Assembly: GCA_036563615.1 (NCBI GenBank) | Contig: DATCMB010000014.1 | Span: forward strand, 248,001-312,000 | DNA from: Candidatus Binatia bacterium | GTDB lineage: Bacteria > Desulfobacterota > Binatia > UBA12015 | Direction of reading: 5' to 3' | DNA: 64,000 bases | In this document: positions 24,466-32,332 of the stretch, piece by piece | How the letters are laid out: each line of letters begins with the position of its first letter | Position numbering within the stretch: the stretch's first letter is position 1 | Program-made: the position numbers and the translations under genes | The notes under the pieces: generated by a model | Told to the model about the DNA's origin: nothing | Databases searched by the model: none | Seen by the model: the letters and a program-made list of their open reading frames with translations, nothing else

Positions 24466-25896
24466 CTACGCGCGCGCCGCGAGGCCGGTCGCCTCGCCCA
24501 TCGCGCGGATGTCCGCGATCTTGCGCTCGAACGGACCCCAGTCGTCGCGCTCGGCGATCGCCGCCCACAGATCCTCGATCTCGTCGATCAGCAGCGAGCA
24601 CGGCGCTTCGCGCTGGAAGTACGGCAGCGCGAGGCGCTCGGGCGCCAGAGGCTCGTAGGCGTCGAGCGCGGCGCGCAGCGCGACGAAGCCGGGGCCACGG
24701 TACTTGTCGGCTTCCGGGCTCGCGGCGGCGCGCGCGGCGCTCGCCGCACCGCCGTACCAATCGAAGAAAAAGCGATCGTAGCCGACCTGGCTCTCCTGGA
24801 GAAAAGCGCGGACGAGCGACAGCAGGTCCTGGTCGCGCTCGTCGCCGAGCGGCCTGAGCCCGAGGCGACGCAGCAGCATCTCGCGCCAGGCGCGGAAGAA
24901 CTCCGGGATGAAGTGGTCGAGCGCGCGCGCGAGCGCGTCGCGCGACGAGAGCTCGATCAGCGTGTCGGCGAGGCGCTGCAGGTTCCAGAGCACGCTGTCG
25001 GGCTGGCGTCCGTAGGCGTAGAGCCCCGCGTGGTCGAAGTACGCCGCGGTGAACGACGGATCGTAGGTCGGCAGGAAGCGGTACGGACCGTAGTCGAAGC
25101 TCTCGCCGGTGACGTTCATGTTGTCGGTGTTGAGCACGCCGTGCACGAAGCCCGCGGTCATCCACGCGGCGCAGAGCCGCGCGCTGCGCCGCGTGACCTC
25201 GCGCAGGAACGCCGACGGCAGATCCTCGCCGTCGCCGGGCTCGAGCCCCGGCGCGTAGTGGCGCACCGAGTAGTCGAGGAGCTGCGCGATGCGCGCGCGG
25301 TCGCCGAGCGCGAGGTGGCGCTGAAAGCTGCCGAAGCGGATGTGCGAGTGTCCGAGGCGCACCAGCACCGAGGAGCGCGTCGGCGACGGCTCGTCGCCGC
25401 GCCAGAGCTGCTCGCCGGTCTCGAAGAGGCTGAAGGACTTCGAGGTCGGGACGCCGAGCGCCTCCAGCATCTCGGTCGCGAGCACCTCGCGCACGCCGCC
25501 CTTGAGCGTCAAGCGTCCGTCGCCGCCGCGCGACCACGGCGTGGTGCCGCTGCCCTTGGTCGCGAGGTCGAGGAGCCGGCCGTCCTCGGCGTCGAGCAGC
25601 TGCCCGGCGAGAAAGCCGCGGCCGTCGCCGAGGTCCGGGTTGTACACGCGGAACTGGTGACCGTGGTAGCGCAGCGCGAGCGGTTCGGGGAGGTTCTCGG
25701 GCAGCGGCGCGAAGGCGGCGAAGTGGCGCTCCCACTCGTCCGCGTCGAGCTCGCCGAGCCCGACGCGCTCCGCCCAGCGCTGGTTGCGAAAGCGCAGGCG
25801 GTGCATCGGGAAGCGCGCCGGCGTGACGACGTCGTAGAAGCCGTCGCCGAGCTCGAGGATGCGGGGCGCCGGACGGTACGTCGGGGAGATGGGCAT
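24466..25896 (-). CDS. selO: Protein adenylyltransferase SelO (YdiU family)
   Basis: A 476-aa pseudokinase-fold enzyme that transfers AMP from ATP to Ser/Thr/Tyr of redox proteins. Seen: RYHGHQFRVYNPDLGDGRG and the nucleotide region LATKGSGTTPWSRGGDGRLT, KGGVREVLATEMLEALG, RLGHSHIRFGSFQ, and the active-site loop HGVLNTDNMNVTGESFDYGP. The length equals E. coli YdiU (478 aa). The C-terminus ends in LAARA with a TAG stop: neither the Cys nor the selenocysteine found near the C-terminus of many SelO proteins is present. It lies 45 bp downstream of cyaY and is probably co-transcribed with it. Confidence 0.94.
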   Translation of the reverse strand: MPISPTYRPAPRILELGDGFYDVVTPARFPMHRLRFRNQRWAERVGLGELDADEWERHFAAFAPLPENLPEPLALRYHGHQFRVYNPDLGDGRGFLAGQLLDAEDGRLLDLATKGSGTTPWSRGGDGRLTLKGGVREVLATEMLEALGVPTSKSFSLFETGEQLWRGDEPSPTRSSVLVRLGHSHIRFGSFQRHLALGDRARIAQLLDYSVRHYAPGLEPGDGEDLPSAFLREVTRRSARLCAAWMTAGFVHGVLNTDNMNVTGESFDYGPYRFLPTYDPSFTAAYFDHAGLYAYGRQPDSVLWNLQRLADTLIELSSRDALARALDHFIPEFFRAWREMLLRRLGLRPLGDERDQDLLSLVRAFLQESQVGYDRFFFDWYGGAASAARAAASPEADKYRGPGFVALRAALDAYEPLAPERLALPYFQREAPCSLLIDEIEDLWAAIAERDDWGPFERKIADIRAMGEATGLAARA

Positions 25897-25941
25897 CGCG
25901 CTCTGCGAGCCGTCGCGGCGCGCGGACGCGCGCCCCGCGCG

Positions 25942-26265
25942 CTACGGCCGCTTGACCTCGCGCCCGAGCTTCTCCGACACCACGGCGGCGATGCGCTCGT
26001 AGAGATCGTGCCCGTCGCGGTCGTCGACCCAGGTGTTGCGCTCGGGGCTCCAGTCGTAGTGCCAGGCGCGGACGCCCGCCGCGAACCACATCTGGTGGTT
26101 GCCCGACTGCCGATTCAGGACGAAGCGCGTCTTGTCGGCGAACTCGATCGAGACCATGCCGTCGGTGGTCGAGAAGTCGACCTCGTCGGGGTCGAAATCT
26201 TCGAGCCAGGCCGTGACGCGCGACAGGCACTCGTCGGCGAGGTGGAGATACTCCTGGACGGTCAT
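25942..26265 (-). CDS. cyaY: Frataxin-like iron donor protein CyaY
   Basis: A 107-aa frataxin fold, the usual length. Seen: an acidic first helix (ADECLSRVTAWLEDFDPDEV) for iron binding, DGMVSIEFADKTRFVLNRQSGNHQMWFA across the beta sheet, and WVDDRDGHDLYERI at the second helix. It is expected to bind iron and tune IscS-dependent Fe-S cluster assembly. ATG 26265 is chosen over 26283 because TACAGT (26274-26279, minus) lies 14 nt upstream of it. First gene of a probable cyaY-selO unit. Confidence 0.92.
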   Translation of the reverse strand: MTVQEYLHLADECLSRVTAWLEDFDPDEVDFSTTDGMVSIEFADKTRFVLNRQSGNHQMWFAAGVRAWHYDWSPERNTWVDDRDGHDLYERIAAVVSEKLGREVKRP

Positions 26266-26273
26266 CGCCTGGG

Positions 26274-26279
26274 ACTGTA
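26274..26279 (-). promoter_or_regulatory. -10-like TACAGT box of cyaY
   Basis: TACAGT on the minus strand begins 14 nt upstream of ATG 26265 with no Shine-Dalgarno; it would drive a nearly leaderless cyaY-selO transcript. Confidence 0.4.
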
Positions 26280-26327
26280 GCACGCCTTGATCGCCGACCA
26301 GCGCCCCCGTACGACGTCCCCGCGACG

Positions 26328-28469
26328 ATGACCCCGACCGAAGCGCCAGCGACGCGGCCGACGCGGCTCGGCCATGCGCTCGCCGCCCTGCTCTACCTCG
26401 CCGTCGCGCTGTGGGCGTACCGCGACGTGCTGCCGGAGCCGGGCCGACGCGCCGCGATGCCGGCGGCGATGCTGAACCGTCCGGCGGCGCTGCTCTACCA
26501 GGCGGACCAGCGCTTCGTGATCGGCGCGCTCGCGCGCCAGGTGCACCAGGTGCTGCACGACCCGCTCGGGCTCACGGGCTACGGGCTCTGCTACCCGCTG
26601 CGCGCGCCCTACACGCTCGGCGAGCACATGTTCGCCGAGACGCTGCTCGAGCTGCCGTTCTACGCGGCGACCGGCGACCCGGTGCTGAGCTACAACCTGA
26701 TGGTCGTCGTCGCGCTGTGGCTCACCGGGATGGCGATGTACGCGCTCGCGCTGCACTGGACGGGCAGCGTCCCCGCGGCGCTCGTCGCCGGCCTGCTGTT
26801 CGCCTTCCATCCGAACAAGGTCCTCAATCCCGCGCACCCCTTCGTGCACGGCAACCTGTGGACGCCGTTCGCGCTGCTGTTCACGCACCGGCTCCTGGTC
26901 ACGGGGCGCTGGCGCGACGCGCTCGCGCTCGCGCTGTTCGTCTCGCTGCAGCTCCTCGAGAGCTTCTACCAGGTGCTCGGGCTCGCGGTGCTGGGCTCGG
27001 TCTACGGCGGCGTCCTGCTGGTGCGCTACCGGCACATGCTGCGCGCGGTCCTGCCGAAGCTCGCGGTCGTGGCGCTGCTGGTCGGGATCGTCACCTGGCT
27101 CGTGTTCGCGCCGTACCTCGAGACGCGCGCCGTGTGGAACGTGCTCCAGGGACGCGCGAAGACGCTGCTCTTCGCGCCGCGCGACTACCTGCCGAGCGGT
27201 CCCGCGTCGCCCGGCCTCCTGGCGCTCGTGCTCGCGCTCGTCGGGCTCGTCGACCGTCTGCGCGGCGCGCGCCCGAAAGACGGCGTCGACCCGCGGCTCC
27301 TGATGCTCGTCGCCGGGCTGATGGTGTTCTGGTGCACGATGCTGCCGTTCCCGCTGCCGGGGCTCGGCGTTCGGGTGACCTCGCCGCTGGTCGCGCTGTC
27401 CGCGTGGGTGCCGGGGCTCGACGCCGTGCGCGTGCTGCGCGCGCTGCGCTTCGGCGTCTACCTCGCGGTCTCGTTCCTCGCCGCGTACGGCGTGCTGGTG
27501 CTGGTCGAGCGTCTGCCGCGTGTGGCGCGCGCGGCGGTGACGACGCTCGTCGCGGCGGCCGCGCTGTGGGAGATCTTCGCGCCGGCGAGCCTGCCGCCCG
27601 CCGGCCGTCGTCCGGCGACGCTGGTCGCGTACCGCGTGGAGCCGTCCTCGCAGGACGTGATGCTCGCGCGGCGCGTTCCCGAAGGCGCGGTGCTCGACCT
27701 GCCGCTCTCCTACGAGGCGGACGGAAAGCTCGTCGACATGCCGCACTACGTGCTGCTCGCCGCCTACCACCACCAGCCGACGGCCGCCTGCTACAACTCG
27801 TTCCGCACGCCGCTGCAGTACGAGGTCGCGGAGCTCGCCGCGCGCCTGCCGGACCCCAAGGCCGCGCAAGCGCTGCACGCGCTCGGCTTTCGCAGCCTGA
27901 TCGTGCACCGCCAGCGCCTCGCGCGACGCGGACAGGACCTCGCCCCGCTGCTCGACGACCCGCAGCACGCGGTGCAGCTCACGACGAGCAAGGATCTCCT
28001 GCTCTACGAGCTACGCAGCCCGCACGAGACCTCGCAGGCGCTCGAGCTGATCGCGGCGCCCGCCGAGGCGACCGCGCTCGCTTCCGCGACGCCCGTCGTG
28101 CTCGCGCGGCCACGGGCGACGCTCGAGCTCTCGTTCACCAACCGCGGCCGCACGTCGTTCCGCAACCCGACGCTCGAGCCGACGCCGCTCGTCGTGCGCT
28201 GGCTCGACGCGAGCGGCGAGGCGCGCGCGGTTTCGTCGGCGCGCGCGCTGCTGCCGATCGCCCTCGCGCCCGGCGCGAGCGACACGATCGAGCTCGCGCT
28301 CGACGTCCCCGCGTCGCTCGCGAGCGGACGCTACACGGTCGAGGTCGCACCGGAGAGCGCGCCGGATCTGACGCTCGCGCGGCGCCCGGTGCGGCTCGCT
28401 CAGGCGCCCGGGGTCGAGGCCTCGGAGCCGGCCGGCGCGAGCAGCTCGCTCGGGCTCGTTTCGCCGTAG
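26328..28469 (+). CDS. Polytopic membrane protein, GT-C-like or YfhO-like
   Basis: A 713-aa protein with about ten predicted membrane helices in residues 15-435, then a soluble region of about 280 residues with a beta-rich C-terminal part (ATLELSFTNRGRTSFRNP...). The first periplasmic loop has a His/Asp-rich segment (ADQRFVIGALARQVHQVLHD) as in GT-C glycosyltransferases, but no diagnostic catalytic motif is certain. It may transfer sugars to surface polymers. The start at ATG 26328 lacks a clear ribosome site. Its last 70 bp overlap the convergent dynamin-like gene. Confidence 0.7.
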   Translation: MTPTEAPATRPTRLGHALAALLYLAVALWAYRDVLPEPGRRAAMPAAMLNRPAALLYQADQRFVIGALARQVHQVLHDPLGLTGYGLCYPLRAPYTLGEHMFAETLLELPFYAATGDPVLSYNLMVVVALWLTGMAMYALALHWTGSVPAALVAGLLFAFHPNKVLNPAHPFVHGNLWTPFALLFTHRLLVTGRWRDALALALFVSLQLLESFYQVLGLAVLGSVYGGVLLVRYRHMLRAVLPKLAVVALLVGIVTWLVFAPYLETRAVWNVLQGRAKTLLFAPRDYLPSGPASPGLLALVLALVGLVDRLRGARPKDGVDPRLLMLVAGLMVFWCTMLPFPLPGLGVRVTSPLVALSAWVPGLDAVRVLRALRFGVYLAVSFLAAYGVLVLVERLPRVARAAVTTLVAAAALWEIFAPASLPPAGRRPATLVAYRVEPSSQDVMLARRVPEGAVLDLPLSYEADGKLVDMPHYVLLAAYHHQPTAACYNSFRTPLQYEVAELAARLPDPKAAQALHALGFRSLIVHRQRLARRGQDLAPLLDDPQHAVQLTTSKDLLLYELRSPHETSQALELIAAPAEATALASATPVVLARPRATLELSFTNRGRTSFRNPTLEPTPLVVRWLDASGEARAVSSARALLPIALAPGASDTIELALDVPASLASGRYTVEVAPESAPDLTLARRPVRLAQAPGVEASEPAGASSSLGLVSP

Positions 28470-30679
28470 CGTCCCGTCAGACGCTCGACCGCCTTGGTCG
28501 CCGCGTCGACCGCGGCGAGCATGGCGTCGAGGTCCTCGCGGGCGCGGGCGAGCCCCTGCAGCCGCTCCTCGGTGCGCTCGAGCGCCGCCGCGTTCTCCTT
28601 GCGCCGCGCGTCGACCTCGGCGCGCACCGCGCCGACCACCGCCAGCGACGCAGCCGCGAAGGACTCGCTCACCGACTCCTTCAGGTTCTCCGTCGCGAAG
28701 CGCGCGAAGCGCGCACGCAGCACCTCGCCGAGCATGACGCGCGCGGCGCCGAGCCGCTTTTGCTTGATGCGGCGCGGGATCGGCTTCTCGGGCGCGTCGT
28801 CCGGGCCGAGCAGCCGGCGGCGCACCTTCGCCTGGCTGCGGAACAGCAGCAGATCCCAGATCGACTTCTTCACCTGCACGACGGCGACCGGGACGTCGAG
28901 CCGCGGCACGTCGTTCTTCGGCGTCGGCGCGAGGCCGGTCAGAGCCTTGCGCGCGACGGGCGCGATCTCGACGCCCGAGCGCGCGACGTCCTCGCGGTGC
29001 GCGCGCAGCATGGTCGCGACCGAGACGTCGCTGCCGAGCACGGTCTGCGTGACCTCGCTCGCGATCGCCGCGACCTCGTCGCGGTAGCGGCCGAGCACGG
29101 GGCCGAGGCCGTCGCGCAGCAACGAGGCGAAGCTCGCGTCGCTGTCGAACCAGCGCGCGAGCGCCGCGTCGGCCTGCTCGCTCGCCTGGCTGCGCACCGC
29201 GCCGCTGCGCTCGAAGGTCAAGCGCTCGACGTCGTCGCGCTGCGTGGCGAGCGCGTCCTCCCAGCCGAAGGTGGCGAGGCGCGCGAGCGCCGCGGCGCGC
29301 GCGACGCGCTGGTCGCGATCGGCCTGCAGCGACTCGACCTCGCGCTTGAGCGTCACGACCGGCTCGAGGTCGTCGACTGCGCGCAGCTCGCCGAGGAGGC
29401 TGCGCGCCTGGCGCAGGCTGTCGCCGAGGAAGGCGACCAGGTAGTCCGTGCTGTTCAGGTACTCCGTGAGGTCGTCGAGGAAGCGCGCGAAGTCGGCGGT
29501 GGGATCCGCGGCCTCCGCCGGGGCCTCGCCGGCGGCGTCGCCGTTCGTGAGCGTCGCGGCGGGCGCGTCGCCGTTCGCGGCCTCCGCGGACGGCGTGCCG
29601 GCGGCATCGCCGTTCGCAACCTCGGCGGGCGTCGCATCGCTCGCGTCATCGCGGTCGTCGCCGTCGGTCTGCGGCCGCGCGGCCTGGATCTGTCCAGCGA
29701 CCGTGCGCTCGGCGTCGGTGGCCGCGGCCTCCGCCTGGGCCGTGTTCGCGGCGCGCAGGCGCTCGCGCGCGGCGCGCAGCAGGTCGATCGGATAGATGCG
29801 CAGGCGCCCGTCGTCGCGCGCCTCCTTCAAGGCGGCGTTCATCGCGAGACGCTCGAACGCCTCGACGATCTGCTGCGGGTCGATGCACTCGAGGCTCGGA
29901 CGGAGCTCGCCGTCGGGCTGCAGGTCCTGCTTGGTCGAGTCGAGGTTGACCACCAGGAAGATGCGGCTGAACAGGCGCAGCAGGTCCGAGAACTCGGCGA
30001 ACACCTGCTCGAGGAAGAGGTTGTCGGTCTTGACGACGAAGACCGCGCTCGCCGCGGCGTCGCGGCACTCGCGGGTCATCAGGTCGTAGCCGAACTTCAT
30101 GCGGCTGTAGAGGCCCGGCGTGTCGACCAGCACCGCGCCCGAGCCGGCGAGCTGCGCGGCCGGCGTGCGCACGTCGATGCGCCGCACGGCGCGCGGCAGG
30201 TGCTGCGCCGGATCGAACTCCTCGCCGCGCGCCTCGCACGCCCGGATCGCCTCGGCGAGCTCGACGTGCGCTGTGCGCATCAGCTCGCGCATCGCGCCGA
30301 CGTCGGTCAGCGTCTCCGTCGTGCCGTCGTAGCGCGTGAGCACGAACTCGCGCTTGTCCGCGTGCGAGACGTACACCATGCACGGGTACGCGGGCAGCGT
30401 CGTCACCTCGCTGACGTACGCCGCGCTCATCGCGTTCATCAGCGTCGACTTGCCGCTCTTCAGCGGGCCGAAGATGATGACGTACGCCTGCTGACGCTCG
30501 ACCTTCTCCGCGAGCGCGCGCAGCTGGTGACGCAGGTCGAGCAGCGTCGGCAGCACGCTGCGCGCTGGTGTGCCGTCCCGAGTCTGACCGAGGCTCGACG
30601 CGAAGCGATCGAGCGGCTCGAGAACCGGTCGTACTTGACGTTCGAACTCCTCGCAGAACTGACTCAGGACGGTTTGCAT
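28400..30679 (-). CDS. Dynamin-like large GTPase
   Basis: A 759-aa GTPase of the bacterial dynamin-like class. Seen: G1 GPLKSGKST (71-79), a Thr-containing switch (EVTTLPAYPC), G3 LVDTPGL and a G4-like FLVVNLDSTKQD. An acidic low-complexity insert carrying repeated ANGDA units separates the GTPase from a long helical C-terminal half with amphipathic segments. Such proteins remodel or tether membranes. ATG 30679 (MQTVLSQFCEEFERQ) is preferred; an upstream GTG at 30877 would add 66 Arg-rich residues translated from the 11-bp repeat array. It lies downstream of the DUF3482 GTPase on the same strand. Confidence 0.82.
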   Translation of the reverse strand: MQTVLSQFCEEFERQVRPVLEPLDRFASSLGQTRDGTPARSVLPTLLDLRHQLRALAEKVERQQAYVIIFGPLKSGKSTLMNAMSAAYVSEVTTLPAYPCMVYVSHADKREFVLTRYDGTTETLTDVGAMRELMRTAHVELAEAIRACEARGEEFDPAQHLPRAVRRIDVRTPAAQLAGSGAVLVDTPGLYSRMKFGYDLMTRECRDAAASAVFVVKTDNLFLEQVFAEFSDLLRLFSRIFLVVNLDSTKQDLQPDGELRPSLECIDPQQIVEAFERLAMNAALKEARDDGRLRIYPIDLLRAARERLRAANTAQAEAAATDAERTVAGQIQAARPQTDGDDRDDASDATPAEVANGDAAGTPSAEAANGDAPAATLTNGDAAGEAPAEAADPTADFARFLDDLTEYLNSTDYLVAFLGDSLRQARSLLGELRAVDDLEPVVTLKREVESLQADRDQRVARAAALARLATFGWEDALATQRDDVERLTFERSGAVRSQASEQADAALARWFDSDASFASLLRDGLGPVLGRYRDEVAAIASEVTQTVLGSDVSVATMLRAHREDVARSGVEIAPVARKALTGLAPTPKNDVPRLDVPVAVVQVKKSIWDLLLFRSQAKVRRRLLGPDDAPEKPIPRRIKQKRLGAARVMLGEVLRARFARFATENLKESVSESFAAASLAVVGAVRAEVDARRKENAAALERTEERLQGLARAREDLDAMLAAVDAATKAVERLTGRYGETSPSELLAPAGSEASTPGA
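29490..29645. repeat. Degenerate in-frame repeat encoding ANGDA units
   Basis: The insert between the GTPase and the helical half of the dynamin-like protein contains three spaced copies of NGDA(A/P) within Ala/Pro/Glu-rich sequence. Probably a flexible acidic linker. Confidence 0.5.
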
Positions 30680-30811
30680 CGCGCGATTCTCGCGATCGCC
30701 TGAGAGAATGTCCAGACGTTCGCGCGCGATCGCAGCGATTTCGTCGCGCGCGTCGTCGCGACGACGCACGCTCGCGCGTCGCGCTCGCACGTCTCGATCG
30801 ATGCGGCGACG

Positions 30812-30888
30812 TCGCTGTGGACATCGTGTGCACGAGGTGCGGACATCGTGTTCAGGACGTGTGCACGTCGTGTGCACGACCTGTGCAC
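30812..30888 (-). repeat. Seven tandem 11-bp repeats (iteron-like)
   Basis: Read on the minus strand from 30888, seven contiguous 11-mers occur: GTGCACAGGTC, GTGCACACGAC, GTGCACACGTC, CTGAACACGAT, GTCCGCACCTC, GTGCACACGAT, GTCCACAGCGA. Four contain the palindrome GTGCAC. The period is about one helical turn, so all units face one side of the DNA. The array fills part of the 234-bp gap between the DUF3482 GTPase gene and the dynamin-like gene. It could be an operator or an iteron-type protein-binding array. Confidence 0.8.
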
Positions 30889-30913
30889 GGCCGCGATCGC
30901 CGTCGCGCGTCGC

Positions 30914-32332
30914 TCAGCGCCAGCGCGGCGACAGGATGTCGACAGCCTGTGGATAAGCGGTGGACAGCACGTCGCGCAGCACGTCGCGGACGATCGTCGC
31001 GGTGCGCGCGGCGACGCCGTCGCGCGGCGGCGCCTCGCGTCGCGCCTCGACGATGCGCGCGGCGAGCGCGTCGATCCGCGAGCGCAGCATGCGCTCGACG
31101 AGCGCGCTCCAGCTCTGCATCGTGCCGAGCTCGCGGAACTCGCCGCGCCCGCGTCCGAAGTGCGCGATCGCGAGGTAGCGGAGCAGCGTCTGCTGCGTGA
31201 GGTCGCGCAGGAACTCCTGCGCCCAGCGCACGGCCGGCTCCTCGGGGCCGACGGCGAGCTGGAAGCCCTTGAGCAGCCCGGCGGCGCCCATCGCGCCGAG
31301 GATCGCGCCCGCGAGCGCGCCGGCGCCGAAGGAAAGGCCGCCGGTGAGCACGTCGGCGGCGAGCCCGCCCGCCGCTCCGCCCATCGCCGCGCCGAGCATC
31401 GCCGCGCCGCCCGACCACGCGGCCTCGCCCGGCATGCGGAAGTCTTCCTCGAGGTGCGTGCGCGCCTCGTCCTGGAAGCGTCCCTTGAGGCCGTGCAGCT
31501 CGAGCAGATCGTCCATCAGCGCGCGCGTCGCGAGGTCGAGGCGGTCGGTGAGCGCGCGCATCGCGCGCCGCTTCTCGGCGCGGCCGGCGTTCTCGCCGAG
31601 CGGCTCGGAGTCGGCCGCCGCCGCCGTCAAGTACGCGCCGATGCGCAGCGTCGCCTGCTCGAAGACGGCGAGGCTGCGCTCCCGCCACGCCTGCGCGAGC
31701 CGATGCATGACCTCGCGCTTCTCGGGCGGCAGCACGTCCTCGACGCGCTCGAGCAGCACGCCTTCCTGCACCCAGCAGCGGGTGAAGGCGTCGAGCGGCA
31801 GGATGTGCTTGACGATCGGCCAGCCCTTGACGAACTCCTCCCAGCGCGCGACCGCCTGGTCCTCGCCGGTCGTGCCGGGCTCGCCCATCTGGTTCAGCAG
31901 CACGATCACCGGCTTGCCGATCCAGGTGAGGAGCTCGAGCTCGTAGCTCACGTAGCCGGCGTCCTCCGGGCTCTCGGCGGCGTTGACCAGGTAGAGCACG
32001 ACGTCGGCCGCTTCCTTGATGTTCCGCACCGCCTCCTGGCTCGAGTAGAGCGGCCGGTCGCGGGTGCGGTCCCACACCTGGTGCAGGAGCCAGCCGAGCG
32101 GGTTGCCCTCGTTGCGCAGCCGCTGGACGAGGCGCGCGGAGTCGCCGAGCCCGGGCGTGTCCCAGAGCAGCAGGCGATCGTCGCCGCTCGTCACCAGCTC
32201 GTGCGCCTCGCTCACCTCGGTGACGTGCGCCTGGTCGAGCACCTCGCCGACGTCCTTGCGCAAGAGCGTCCGCGCGAGCGTCGTCTTGCCGACGTTGGTG
32301 TGCGAGATGAGGCTCAGCGTGACGTCGCTCAT
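30914..32332 (-). CDS. GTPase of the DUF3482 type
   Basis: A 472-aa protein: an N-terminal Era-like GTPase domain with G1 SHTNVGKTTL (9-18), G3 DTPGLGDS and a divergent G4 LLNQMGEPG (NQMG in place of NKxD), followed by a DUF3482-like helical region. A Gly/Ala-rich hydrophobic stretch (about 310-365, containing GGAAGGLAADVLTGGLSFGA) could insert into a membrane like a glycine-zipper hairpin. Its ATG overlaps the stop of the DUF2868 gene as ATGA, so the two are translationally coupled. Pairing of DUF2868 and DUF3482 genes is known in other bacteria, but their function is not. Confidence 0.85.
   Translation of the reverse strand: MSDVTLSLISHTNVGKTTLARTLLRKDVGEVLDQAHVTEVSEAHELVTSGDDRLLLWDTPGLGDSARLVQRLRNEGNPLGWLLHQVWDRTRDRPLYSSQEAVRNIKEAADVVLYLVNAAESPEDAGYVSYELELLTWIGKPVIVLLNQMGEPGTTGEDQAVARWEEFVKGWPIVKHILPLDAFTRCWVQEGVLLERVEDVLPPEKREVMHRLAQAWRERSLAVFEQATLRIGAYLTAAAADSEPLGENAGRAEKRRAMRALTDRLDLATRALMDDLLELHGLKGRFQDEARTHLEEDFRMPGEAAWSGGAAMLGAAMGGAAGGLAADVLTGGLSFGAGALAGAILGAMGAAGLLKGFQLAVGPEEPAVRWAQEFLRDLTQQTLLRYLAIAHFGRGRGEFRELGTMQSWSALVERMLRSRIDALAARIVEARREAPPRDGVAARTATIVRDVLRDVLSTAYPQAVDILSPRWR

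Noticed and set aside
24466..24468. Possible selenocysteine read-through at the end of selO
   Set aside because: The stop is TAG, not TGA, and there is no SECIS-like loop placed for it; the hairpin downstream looks like a terminator.
30680..30877. GTG 30877 as start of the dynamin-like protein, adding 66 residues
   Set aside because: The extension is Arg-rich, reads through the 11-bp repeats and resembles no GTPase N-terminus; ATG 30679 gives a normal helical start.
30948..30956. Perfect DnaA-box 9-mer (TGTGGATAA), suggesting with the 11-bp array a replication origin
   Set aside because: It lies inside the GTPase coding sequence (codes AYPQ), it is a single box, and there is no AT-rich unwinding region and no rep or dnaA gene nearby. 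Kept only as context for the repeat finding.
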